A DNA stretch of 12,948 nucleotides from Planctomycetota bacterium (GTDB lineage: Bacteria > Planctomycetota > SZUA-567 > H5-PLA8): NCBI GenBank assembly GCA_025355035.1, contig JANXLS010000913.1, forward strand, positions 1 through 12,948, read 5' to 3'. Position numbers and translations under genes: made by a program. Below are positions 1 to 5,860 of the stretch, in pieces. Positions within the stretch are counted from its first letter, which is position 1. Each line of letters begins with the position of its first letter. The notes beneath the pieces are model-generated. The model was not told the origin of the DNA. It ran no database searches and was given only the letters and a program-made list of their open reading frames with translations.

Positions 1-306
1 CTCCACGAACTCGCCCATTCCTATCACGATCAAGTCTTGAGCTTTGAACAACCCGACATCATCGCCGCCTACAAAAAGGCATTGGCGAGCAAAAGCTACG
101 ACAAAGTCGAACGCTGGCACGGAGCCCGCGGAGGACCCAACACAATCGAACGCGCCTATGCCATGACTAATCACAAAGAATACTTCGCCGAAGTCACCGA
201 AGCATTCTTCGGCCGAAACGATTTCTTTCCATTCACCCGCGAAGAATTGGAAAAACACGACCCCGACGCCATCAAAGTCCTGCAACAAGTCTGGAAAGCC
301 AAGTAG
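1..306 (+). CDS. Zinc metallopeptidase, anthrax lethal factor-like catalytic domain (C-terminal 101 residues; 5' end outside window)
   Basis: The frame is open from base 1 to a TAG at 304-306, so the gene enters from the left. The first residues read LHELAHSYHDQVL, an HExxH zinc site (His2 and His6 as ligands, Glu3 as catalytic base). A second motif, YAMTNHKEYFAE, lies about 55 residues on. Its Tyr53 and Glu60 are seven residues apart, the same spacing as Tyr728 and zinc ligand Glu735 of anthrax lethal factor. Glu60 is therefore the likely third zinc ligand and Tyr53 a likely transition-state residue. The segment after it (NDFFPFTREELEKHDP) is a typical tail of bacterial and eukaryotic relatives of this gluzincin group. 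The N-terminus, and so any signal peptide, is not visible. The substrate is unknown. The TTG at 37 is internal, because the motif upstream of it is needed. An intergenic palindromic repeat follows the stop. Confidence 0.8.
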   Translation, partial: LHELAHSYHDQVLSFEQPDIIAAYKKALASKSYDKVERWHGARGGPNTIERAYAMTNHKEYFAEVTEAFFGRNDFFPFTREELEKHDPDAIKVLQQVWKAK

Positions 307-338
307 CGTCGAATCCGTTCGACTCCAAAACGAATAGC

Positions 339-451
339 GCCCCCGCCGTTCCCCTCTCCTGTTAGGTAGAGGGCCTACGCATGTCCTCGGTTCTAAAAGG
401 GATGCGCTGGTGAGGGGAGGAGCGTGAGACTTTAGCTGTGCGCAGTAATAA
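339..451 (+). repeat. Dispersed palindromic intergenic repeat, copy A (degenerate)
   Basis: It begins GCGCCCCCGCCGTTCCCCTC and ends in TTTAGCTGTGCGCAGTAATAA. The same order of blocks occurs at 1462-1560 and 10990-11146: a CCCCTCTCCTGTT head, a GGTGAGGGGAG core, AGCGTGAGA, then TAGC..TGCGC and AATAA. The hairpin in this copy is imperfect because GGAGAGAGGG has become GGTAGAGGG. It lies 33 bases after the metallopeptidase stop codon. Similar CCCTCTCC...GAGGG palindromes are common extragenic elements in many bacterial genomes; whether this one acts in RNA folding or termination is not visible. Confidence 0.75.
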
Positions 452-468
452 CATCGAATATCGCCAAC

Positions 469-550
469 CTGCACGAATAACCGCGAAATTTTGAACTGAG
501 TTTCCTCTAAAATTATTCGTGTCAATTCGTGCAGATTCGCGTTATTCGAG
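469..550. repeat. ATTCGTG decamer repeat with inverted partner
   Basis: Three tandem units of ten bases run from 515 (ATTCGTGTCA, ATTCGTGCAG, ATTCGCGTTA) and a fourth starts at 545 (TTCGAG). The middle unit (525-534) has a perfect 10-base inverted copy, CTGCACGAAT, at 469-478, so the segment can fold back on itself. It is unrelated in sequence to the palindromic repeat just upstream. No other copy is seen in the window. Confidence 0.6.
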
Positions 551-645
551 GTAAAAGCCGTTAAAAACCTTCCCCGACGATTCGTGCGCACACGGTGTAC
601 AGTTCCAAGTTGAGACATCGAAAACTAAACTTCACGGAGCTATAA

Positions 646-1377
646 ATGAAAAACGTTACGACTAGAACGACAGCAGCTTGGCTCTTACTAACACTCTGTT
701 TCATCGTGCGGATCAATGCCGAAGAAAACCTTGGAACGTTGGTGTTCTCGGATGATTTTGAGCGAAAAGCGACCCAACAACTGAAGGATGAGCCGGGCAA
801 CGGTTGGAATACCAGCAGTTCGTGGAGCGCGAAAGGAAACAAGGAAGTCGAACTCGTCGACGGGACACTCCACATTTACATCCATCCCGAAGCCATTCAT
901 GCCGTCGACGTCGGGCATGCCTTTGCATTCACGGACGGTACCGCGCAGATGCGCTTCAAATTCCACGAAGCCAAAGACACACTCATGTTGAACTTCGCTG
1001 ACTTATCCTGCAAAGAAGTCCATGCAGGGCATATCTGTGCAGCAACGTTTGCCCCAAAAAGGGTCACTTTACAGGATATGAAAACTGGTGGGATGTTCTT
1101 GAAATACTACGACGATCGCAAAGCAGGCAAGCTCAGCAAAGAAGATGAAGCCCTGATCAAGACCAAGCAGAAATCCTTTCCGAACGAGATCAGTATCAAC
1201 GAGTGGCATTCCCTGAGCGTCACTATTTCCGGCGATACGATCAAAGCTTCTGTCGATGGAAAAGAAATCGGTACTTTCAATTCACCTGGCATTTCGCACC
1301 CAACCAAGCAAGTCTTGCGGCTGCTCGTGTCAAATCAAATCACGATCGACGACGTCAAATATTATAAGTTGAAGTAA
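646..1377 (+). CDS. Exported beta-sandwich (LamG/DUF1080-like) protein
   Basis: This 243-residue protein has a Sec signal peptide: basic residues at 2-7, a hydrophobic core at about 10-22, and likely cleavage after INA at 25. The rest reads as one concanavalin-A-like beta-sandwich: an opening FSDDFERK strand, GNGWNTSSSW around 51-60, a VDGTLHIYI strand near 71-79, an INEWHSLSVTISGDTIKASV strand pair near 184-203, DGKEIGTF, and a closing TIDDVKYYKLK. That pattern, and especially the DDF opening and IDDV ending, is typical of the planctomycete proteins annotated as DUF1080 or family-16-like domains. I see no clear catalytic ExDxE motif of GH16, so a binding or surface role is as likely as hydrolysis. 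The ATG at 646 follows a CACGGAG Shine-Dalgarno-like stretch. Function is not known; the fold assignment is fairly secure. Confidence 0.75.
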   Translation: MKNVTTRTTAAWLLLTLCFIVRINAEENLGTLVFSDDFERKATQQLKDEPGNGWNTSSSWSAKGNKEVELVDGTLHIYIHPEAIHAVDVGHAFAFTDGTAQMRFKFHEAKDTLMLNFADLSCKEVHAGHICAATFAPKRVTLQDMKTGGMFLKYYDDRKAGKLSKEDEALIKTKQKSFPNEISINEWHSLSVTISGDTIKASVDGKEIGTFNSPGISHPTKQVLRLLVSNQITIDDVKYYKLK

Positions 1378-1461
1378 ATCGCGAGTCCGTTTCGGAAAAA
1401 GTAAATTGTATTATTGACCTGCGCGCAGCCAAGGGCGCATCACCGGACTTGCAGGTGTTGT

Positions 1462-1560
1462 TGCCGTTCCCTCTCCTGTTGGAGAGAGGGCCGACGAGCA
1501 GCCGTATCGCTCGCGGGGTGAGGGGAGAGCGTGAGATTTTAGCGATGCGCGGGTCAATAA
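1462..1560 (+). repeat. Dispersed palindromic intergenic repeat, copy B (best preserved)
   Basis: The head contains a hairpin: CCCTCTC at 1469-1475 pairs perfectly with GAGAGGG at 1484-1490 around an eight-base loop. The tail runs GCGGGGTGAGGGGAGAGCG, GTGAGATTTTAGC, then TGCGCGGGTCAATAA. The GGGGTGAGGGG core is also complementary to the CCTCTCC head, so a second fold is possible. The tail matches copy C (10990-11146) closely. Confidence 0.85.
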
Positions 1561-1650
1561 AGAAGGATTGAGTAGTGCCCCAGCAGGGTCTCATCCCCTT
1601 CACGATCAATGCTCCCTTGCGGAAACGCAACCCCCCGCTGCCGTTCAAGC

Positions 1651-1673
1651 GTTAAACTTTGAACTTTGAACCG
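1651..1673. repeat. CTTTGAA heptamer array, site 1 (two units)
   Basis: GTTAAACTTTGAACTTTGAA is followed by CCGC. The flanks (GTTAA before, CCGC after) recur at 4939 and, in altered order, at 5795 and 11178. It lies five bases downstream of the HEAT gene's stop codon, whose gene is on the opposite strand. Confidence 0.8.
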
Positions 1674-1678
1674 CTTTT

Positions 1679-2872
1679 TTATTTCGGTTCCTGTGCGTCT
1701 GGGAGTTTGCTGTTTTCTTTGGGTTCAGCCCAATCCGGGCGGAGGCCCAGCAGATCGATGAAGCCGGTCCAATCTTCCTTTGTGCCGAATTTTTCGCCCG
1801 TCATCAATTCGAGCGTCGCTTTCGCTGCCTTGCGAACTTCGGCGTCTTCGCTGTCTTCCAACTGGTTGGCAAGGAAGCGCGCGGCGTGGATGCTCTTGAA
1901 ATAGCTCAAGTACGTGATGATCGTTTTGCGGCCCGGGCGGAAACGTTCGAAGGCCCGCGTAATGTAATAGGGCGTGCGTTTGTCGCCGAGCAACGCCGCT
2001 CCGCGGGCGCAGACGTCGCGCAACGTTTCTTCCTTATCGTCTAGAATGCCCAGCATAATTGCGTCCGGCGCGCCGAACGTTTTCGCTCGCATTTCCCCCA
2101 ACGCAAACGCCGCGCACACGCGGTCATCGGTTTCGCGCGAGGTTTTCAACACCGTCACGAGCGGCTCGATCGCCGGTTCATAGCGCATGTAGCCCAACGC
2201 CAGCGCGATCGCATCGTTCTTCTTGTCGCGGCGGTTGAGCATCGTGATCAGACTCTGACCTGTGGTCGGTGTGTACAAAATCGCGACCGTCTTCGCCGCT
2301 TGAGCGCGCACCGGTTTGGATGGATCGTCCAACAGCATCACGATTTCCTTCAGCAGATCGTCGGTCTTGTCTCCAATGCGCCCCAACGCGTCCAGGACGC
2401 CCTTGCGCTTGCGTTCGCTTTCCTGCGTTAAATTGTCGCGCAGAAACGGAACGATGGGCGAACCGGCGCGAACGAGTTTGTGCATCAGTTCTTCGTATTG
2501 TTGAGGGTTCTGCGTTTCGTCGTCGTTCTCCACAGCGGCCAGGAACAGGTTGACGAGATTCTTGAGTTCTTTGATTCCGTTCGTCGAAAGTTCCAACACC
2601 TTCGCTTGCAACGTATCAATCTCTTCGGCGGACCATTTCGGATCGATGACCTCTTTGCAGGATTTAACGATCGCCGTAAGATCCTTGATGCTCGCAGTGA
2701 AGCGGCATTCTTTTTCGCTGGCCTTGATCGTCAGCATGACAATCTTGGGACTGTTCCCGCCCTTGACCATCTCCAACAGTTTCTCATTGTCCAAGCTTTC
2801 AACCGCAGAAGCGCAGCCCAAAGTAAAGAGCGCAACCAACGAAACAGACGACAAAAAGCGTGATGCGTTCAT
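1679..2872 (-). CDS. Exported HEAT-repeat protein
   Basis: The protein is 397 residues from the chosen start. The N-terminal MNASRFLSSVSLVALFTLGC is a signal sequence. The Cys at 19 could be lipidated, although TLGC is not a canonical lipobox (Thr at -3), or signal peptidase I could cut after CASA. Residues about 27-75 (LDNEKLLEMVKGGNS... TASIKDLTAIV) resemble the short helical motif seen at the start of many planctomycete exported proteins. From about 130 to 365 there are at least five HEAT/PBS-lyase-type helical hairpins, e.g. VLDALGRIGD, VRAQAAKTVAILY, AIALALGYM, VCAAFALGEM, VRKAAKATLELMTG. The tail is charged. These repeats act as protein-binding scaffolds; the partner is unknown. A GTG 66 bases upstream would extend the frame but destroys the signal peptide; AGGAG at 2879-2883 sits six bases before the ATG at 2872 and decides the start. 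Confidence 0.8.
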   Translation of the reverse strand: MNASRFLSSVSLVALFTLGCASAVESLDNEKLLEMVKGGNSPKIVMLTIKASEKECRFTASIKDLTAIVKSCKEVIDPKWSAEEIDTLQAKVLELSTNGIKELKNLVNLFLAAVENDDETQNPQQYEELMHKLVRAGSPIVPFLRDNLTQESERKRKGVLDALGRIGDKTDDLLKEIVMLLDDPSKPVRAQAAKTVAILYTPTTGQSLITMLNRRDKKNDAIALALGYMRYEPAIEPLVTVLKTSRETDDRVCAAFALGEMRAKTFGAPDAIMLGILDDKEETLRDVCARGAALLGDKRTPYYITRAFERFRPGRKTIITYLSYFKSIHAARFLANQLEDSEDAEVRKAAKATLELMTGEKFGTKEDWTGFIDLLGLRPDWAEPKENSKLPDAQEPK

Positions 2873-2878
2873 CATGCA

Positions 2879-2883
2879 CTCCT
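2879..2883 (-). promoter_or_regulatory. Ribosome binding site of the HEAT-repeat gene
   Basis: AGGAG on the minus strand lies six bases before the second of two adjacent ATG codons (2872) and three bases before the first (2875). Spacing favours 2872, and it excludes the far upstream GTG at 2938, which would put a non-hydrophobic, Cys- and Arg-containing stretch in front of the signal peptide. Confidence 0.7.
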
Positions 2884-3006
2884 GATTTAATGCGACTGAA
2901 CAGAACCGTACGACCCAACAGTGTCGGCCATTTTTCACAAAAAATCAATGAAAATGTTCGGACAGAGGGTTACGCTTTGCGAGTAGCTGTCTTTCAGATT
3001 TAATTT

Positions 3007-3092
3007 AAGTGGGTGTATAAGAAGTCAGTTGTGCCATCTTTCGAGCGCCTGTCTCCCGAAAGATGGCGCTAAGAATTTTTGTGCACCCTCTT
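3007..3092. repeat. Structured palindromic element (MITE-like or leader hairpin)
   Basis: The ends are AAGTGGGTG (3007-3015) and CACCCTCTT (3084-3092), inverted with eight of nine matches. Inside, GCCATCTTTCG (3033-3043) and CGAAAGATGGC (3057-3067) form a perfect 11-bp stem around a 13-base loop, extendable by two more pairs with one G-T. A second fold is possible because AGCGCC (3044-3049) complements GGCGCT (3065-3070). The whole unit of about 86 bases lies 31 bases upstream of the lipoyl-carrier gene. It may be a degenerate miniature inverted-repeat element or a leader structure for that gene; no long T-run follows, so a standard terminator is unlikely. Confidence 0.55.
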
Positions 3093-3123
3093 AGAAGCCT
3101 CCTGACTCGAAACGCGCTTTTTC

Positions 3124-3570
3124 ATGGAACCGTTAATATTTGAAATGGGCCTCTACAAGGCCTCGATCCCATCCGATCTGCTCTACTCCGAGATCCACTT
3201 CTGGTATCGCGTCGGCGATAATGGGCGCACTCAGTGTGGGCTGACGGCGTATGCCGCACGCTTGCTGACCGATCTTTTCCGCCTCGACTGGGTCGTTAAA
3301 GAAGGTGATGCGATTGAATGCGAACAGGTGCTGGGCGAAGCGGAAAGCACCAAAGCGGTTTCGGAATTGTATGCGCCGATGAGTGGCGCTTTGGTGGCGA
3401 TCAACCAAGCCGCCGTAGACGACCCGTCGATGCTGGGGGTGGCTCCGTATACGACTTGGCTTTTTGAATTTGACGGGCGGCCGACGACGGCGATGTCTGC
3501 CCAGGAGTATGTTGACTTTCTGGCGCTGGGATGGGACGAAACTGTTAAGTTGCTGAAGGGGCAGGCGTGA
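3124..3570 (+). CDS. GcvH-like lipoyl-carrier protein
   Basis: This 148-residue protein has the biotinyl/lipoyl hammerhead fold of glycine cleavage H protein. The segment GEAESTKAVSELYAPMSG (71-88) matches the H-protein lipoylation site, so Lys77 is the expected lipoyl lysine. The upstream GLTAYAARLLTDL...VVKEGDAIE and downstream WLFEFDG blocks also match. H proteins are usually near 125-130 residues, so this one is slightly long at both ends. No P, T or L protein lies nearby. The next gene is a double DGC protein, 113 bases on and in the same direction. Lipoyl carriers of this fold also work outside glycine cleavage (LbpA of the sHdr sulfur-oxidation pathway, GcvH-like proteins with sirtuin/macrodomain operons), and an alternative role is plausible here. 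The ATG at 3124 has no visible Shine-Dalgarno; an in-frame TGA at 3103 rules out a much longer N-terminus. The fold is sure, the role is not. Confidence 0.85.
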   Translation: MEPLIFEMGLYKASIPSDLLYSEIHFWYRVGDNGRTQCGLTAYAARLLTDLFRLDWVVKEGDAIECEQVLGEAESTKAVSELYAPMSGALVAINQAAVDDPSMLGVAPYTTWLFEFDGRPTTAMSAQEYVDFLALGWDETVKLLKGQA

Positions 3571-3578
3571 TACGGCTT

Positions 3579-3661
3579 ATTTGTCATTTGAATGAGGTTC
3601 GCGCGAGTACTGTTGTCGTTCAGAATGACACATGACAAATCACACATGTCAAATGACAAAT
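3579..3661. repeat. TGTCATTTG inverted repeat between two genes
   Basis: ATTTGTCATTTG (3579-3590) and CAAATGACAAAT (3650-3661) are perfect 12-base inverted copies. Between them are more TGTCATT-like words: TGTCGTT (3614-3620), AATGACA (3624-3630) and ATGACAAAT (3632-3640). The element fills the gap between the lipoyl-carrier gene and the double-DGC gene, and its right arm creates the in-frame ATG at 3660. It could form a long hairpin in the transcript between the two cistrons. Confidence 0.7.
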
Positions 3662-3683
3662 GGCTGTTCAAAGGGTTCTGTAT

Positions 3684-4907
3684 ATGGGACAAAAAACCAT
3701 CCTCGCGCCATGCATGGGCGTCGGCAAGATCGTCGCTAATGTAACGCGCCGGGCGGCGTATGAAATCCACGCGCAATGCCCGGAAGACGTCGAACTCCTT
3801 TCGATCCCGGCCTTGATGGCGGGCGACGCGCACGAACGCGAACTCATTCAGAACAATCCGACAATCATCATCGACGGCTGCGCGCTGCGCTGCACCGCTC
3901 ACATCTTTCGTCAGTTCGGCGTCGACGCCGTTGCAAAGATTGAAGTCAATCAAGTCATGAAGGAAAAGAAGATCGGCCCGGGCAAGACGCGCAAGGAACT
4001 CGAAGCCACCGGCAAGCGCCTCAGCGATTTCACCGCTGAGAAAGTCCTGATGGCCTTGAACGACGAAGGGCTCGAAGCCCGTTTCGTCTCGCCCGAAGAA
4101 CTTCTTCTCCCGCCGCCGGACGACCTCTGCGGCTGTCCGGAACAGCAGTTCAAAGTTCAAAGGTCAACGTTTAACGTTGATGAAACCGCGCCCAACTTTG
4201 AACCATCCCTGACGCATCACGTCAACTCGGTAACAGTCCTTCCGTGCCAGGGCATCAAGCGCACCGGCGGGCGCGTGACGCAGCGCGCGGCATACGAAGT
4301 CGTCGAAGATCGTTTTCTGGGCAAGAGTCAGGTGCTGTGCATTTCAGCGCTTGCGGCGGGCTGTCAGGAAGATGTCGACATGCTCGAAAAATTCCCCACC
4401 GTCGCGATCAACGGTTGCGCGAAACGCTGCGCTTCCATCGCAGCCGAATACCACGGAATCCCCGCCGTTGCCCATGTCGAACTGCCCGACGTCGTCCCGG
4501 GATTCGATTGCGAGGCGCATTGCTACGAACCGGATTTGACCGAAAATGAGCTCGCAATCTCCACGCAATTGGCTGCTGCAACGGCACTGGCCGTCGAGAA
4601 ATTGATGGGCACTGAAATCGAATGGTCGCAGCGAAAAATCAATCTTCACGGCCTCATTCACGAGCCGGCAAAAATCAACGCGTTGACCGGATACAGAGAC
4701 GCCGGCGGAGGCATCCTCGTCAAACTGGCGAAGGAACAGATCGCCCGCATGGAAGCCGAAGCTGCGATCAAAGCGCCTGTGGCAGATACCAAAATATGGA
4801 ATGAACAAAAAGCGCAACACGAAGTCGCAGCAGCAACAATGGTGTGCGAAAATCCGGGGCTGAAAACGGTGATGACGGGCCTGTTTCGTCCGAAGAAAAA
4901 GGAGTAA
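3684..4907 (+). CDS. Tandem double DGC-domain (putative zinc-binding) protein
   Basis: The protein is 407 residues from the ATG at 3684. Two copies of the DGC domain (Pfam DGC, named for its Asp-Gly-Cys motif, thought to bind zinc) can be aligned by eye. Copy 1 has PCMG (Cys10), VTRRAAYEI, LSIPAL.AGD and IIIDGCALRC (Cys66, Cys70). Copy 2 has PCQG (Cys188), VTQRAAYEV, CISALAAGC and VAINGCAKRC (Cys245, Cys249). Copy 2 thus has Asn for the Asp of the name motif. Extra cysteines occur in CGCP (149, 151) and CEAHC (276, 280). A linker (about 156-174) is encoded by a heptamer repeat element. The C-terminal 100 residues are helical and charged. The upstream ATG at 3660 lies in a repeat and lacks a ribosome site; 3684 follows AAAGGG with eight bases of spacing. 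Its neighbour is a lipoyl carrier, suggesting thiol or metal chemistry. The biochemical function is unknown. Confidence 0.8.
   Translation: MGQKTILAPCMGVGKIVANVTRRAAYEIHAQCPEDVELLSIPALMAGDAHERELIQNNPTIIIDGCALRCTAHIFRQFGVDAVAKIEVNQVMKEKKIGPGKTRKELEATGKRLSDFTAEKVLMALNDEGLEARFVSPEELLLPPPDDLCGCPEQQFKVQRSTFNVDETAPNFEPSLTHHVNSVTVLPCQGIKRTGGRVTQRAAYEVVEDRFLGKSQVLCISALAAGCQEDVDMLEKFPTVAINGCAKRCASIAAEYHGIPAVAHVELPDVVPGFDCEAHCYEPDLTENELAISTQLAAATALAVEKLMGTEIEWSQRKINLHGLIHEPAKINALTGYRDAGGGILVKLAKEQIARMEAEAAIKAPVADTKIWNEQKAQHEVAAATMVCENPGLKTVMTGLFRPKKKE
4148..4204 (+). repeat. CTTTGAA heptamer element, site 2 (inside a coding sequence)
   Basis: Two GTTCAAA units lead in at 4148-4161, a near-palindrome TCAACGTTTAACGTTGA follows (4164-4180), and CAACTTTGAACC closes it in inverse orientation (4193-4204). 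The architecture (heptamers, spacer, inverted heptamers) is the same as at 5799-5860. Here it is translated in frame and provides FKVQRSTFNV...NFEP between the two DGC domains. Confidence 0.8.
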
Positions 4908-4938
4908 ATCCTTTTCAATTCACTCCGCGACGCTCATC

Positions 4939-4966
4939 CGTTAACTTTGAACTTTGAACCGCCGTT
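4939..4966. repeat. CTTTGAA heptamer array, site 3 (two units)
   Basis: CGTTAACTTTGAACTTTGAA is followed by CCGCCGTTAATCG. It lies between two convergent stop codons, 31 bases after the double-DGC gene and just before the end of the six-cysteine protein gene. The flanking GTTAA and CCGCCGTTAA words are shared with the site at 11145-11206. Confidence 0.8.
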
Positions 4967-4971
4967 AATCG

Positions 4972-5628
4972 TTACTGCGGTTCTTTCCAAGGCGCCGCTT
5001 TCTTGGCTTCATAATCGAAATTCGGAATGTCACCCCAACCGACTTTCGTATCCAGCGCTTTCTGGCGCATTTTGTCCCAATATTTCATAAACTTCGGATG
5101 CGGCTTGCCGTCAGCTGAATGCTTCGCATGCCACACGTAAAACAGCAGATAATAAACCTTCGCTTCACGCCCCGTCGTGGCTCCGGCTTGGTACGGTTCC
5201 TGGTAACAGACATAATCGTAAAACGCATCCGGCGCGTCAGGGTGCGTCGGCCCCCAGCCGGTCATGCCGTTCGGTGAACATTTCCCCTGAAACGCATTTT
5301 TCGAATCGTTCCTTTTAAACTGCGGCGAATTGACATAGTCCCACGTCCGCATGTTGTAGTCTTTCGGCATGCCGCAGAATTCCTTCAACATGCTGCACGC
5401 AACTTTGTATTCGCCGCAGACCGATCCTTTAAATGCTGCCCAATACAACCACCGCGACGCCCACGCGCTGTCGCGCTGTTCGCTCTCCGGCATCGAATTG
5501 TATTCCTGACTAATCCGACCGACTACCGCGTTCTGGCAGCCATCCGTGAAGACGTACCAGAGGGCCGTGAGGGACAGGACGATCGTTGCCAGGACCAGTT
5601 TCCACTTCCAGCTCAACGGCTTGCCCAT
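4972..5628 (-). CDS. Membrane-anchored six-cysteine protein of unknown function
   Basis: The protein is 218 residues. Three basic residues precede one hydrophobic helix (WKLVLATIVLSLTALWYVF, about residues 8-27), which fits an uncleaved N-terminal anchor with the remainder outside the cytoplasm. All six cysteines (31, 71, 78, 85, 117, 141) lie after the helix, which suits three disulfides. The domain is rich in Trp and Tyr (SRWLYWAAF, VYYLLFYVWHAKH) and ends in Pro/Lys-rich sequence. I recognise no family. A GTG at 5640 could start the frame, but GGAG lies six bases before the ATG at 5628, which I prefer. It is convergent with the double-DGC gene and separated from trpA by about 230 bases, so it is probably transcribed from its own promoter. 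Confidence 0.7.
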   Translation of the reverse strand: MGKPLSWKWKLVLATIVLSLTALWYVFTDGCQNAVVGRISQEYNSMPESEQRDSAWASRWLYWAAFKGSVCGEYKVACSMLKEFCGMPKDYNMRTWDYVNSPQFKRNDSKNAFQGKCSPNGMTGWGPTHPDAPDAFYDYVCYQEPYQAGATTGREAKVYYLLFYVWHAKHSADGKPHPKFMKYWDKMRQKALDTKVGWGDIPNFDYEAKKAAPWKEPQ

Positions 5629-5798
5629 TGGAATCTCCACTTTTCTTCATCGTGCACCAGTCCCGCACGTCGTGCTATACAAATAATCTACAACATGCGC
5701 CCACGCGCCGCCATTTTTTAAAAAGAATATATTTATCCTTTTAAACCGCCGCTCAGAGAGAGAAGTGGCGCGCAGCACGAGTGCAGGGGGGAAGGGCG
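5629..5798. other. Intergenic region with an AT-rich tract
   Basis: There is no gene here. A strongly AT-rich stretch (about 5715-5747, including a T6A5 run) contrasts with the GC-rich surroundings and is the best place for the promoter of the minus-strand six-cysteine gene. I cannot fix -35 and -10 boxes. A G-rich run (GGGGGGAAGGG) leads into the heptamer element. Confidence 0.4.
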
Positions 5799-5860
5799 GT
5801 TCAAAGTTCAAAGTTCAAAGTTCAAAGTTAACATCAATCACTCAACTTTGAACTTTGAAC
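5799..5860. repeat. CTTTGAA heptamer element, site 4 (palindromic, four plus two units)
   Basis: About four TTCAAAG units in one orientation (5799-5829) face two CTTTGAA units in the other (5846-5860) across a short spacer, so the RNA can fold into a hairpin. Its right edge coincides with the trpA stop: the TAG at 5860-5862 shares its final base, on the minus strand, with the repeat. A hairpin immediately after a stop codon could protect or terminate the trpA transcript. Confidence 0.8.

Larger units (their letters stand above)
307..645. other. Intergenic region carrying two dispersed repeats
   Basis: There is no convincing gene in these 339 bases. The left half holds a degenerate copy of the palindromic CCTCTCC/GGGTGAGGGG repeat (about 339-451). 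The middle holds inverted and tandem ATTCGTG sequence (469-550). The remaining 95 bases before the next start must contain the promoter of the secreted protein gene, but I cannot point to a convincing -35/-10 pair. The minus-strand reading frame at 561-875 overlaps the next gene antisense and looks like a shadow. Confidence 0.6.
1378..1678. other. Convergent intergenic region with two repeats
   Basis: This gap separates a + strand and a - strand gene that point at each other. It holds a full copy of the palindromic repeat (1462-1560) and a two-unit CTTTGAA heptamer array (1651-1673). The minus-strand reading frame at 1355-1648 runs across the repeat and into the end of the upstream gene, and I regard it as non-coding. 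No clear intrinsic terminator with a T-run is seen; the palindrome could serve in that place. Confidence 0.6.

Noticed and set aside
1355..1648. 97-codon minus-strand open frame between the beta-sandwich and HEAT genes
   Set aside because: It is largely made of palindromic repeat copy B and overlaps the end of the upstream gene; the translated sequence looks like repeat-derived basic/serine-rich text.
2480..2863. 127-codon plus-strand open frame antisense to the HEAT gene
   Set aside because: The opposite strand encodes a signal peptide and helical repeats with a good ribosome site; this frame has none.
3124..3570. Assignment of the lipoyl carrier as canonical gcvH
   Set aside because: The fold and lysine fit, but no other glycine-cleavage gene is nearby and the neighbour is a DGC protein, so the gene symbol was withheld.
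3231..4160. 309-codon open frame on the minus strand, antisense to the lipoyl-carrier and double-DGC genes
   Set aside because: It runs across two well-supported genes and their repeat-filled gap, starts within the heptamer element, and shows no recognisable domain; long antisense frames are expected in GC-rich coding DNA.
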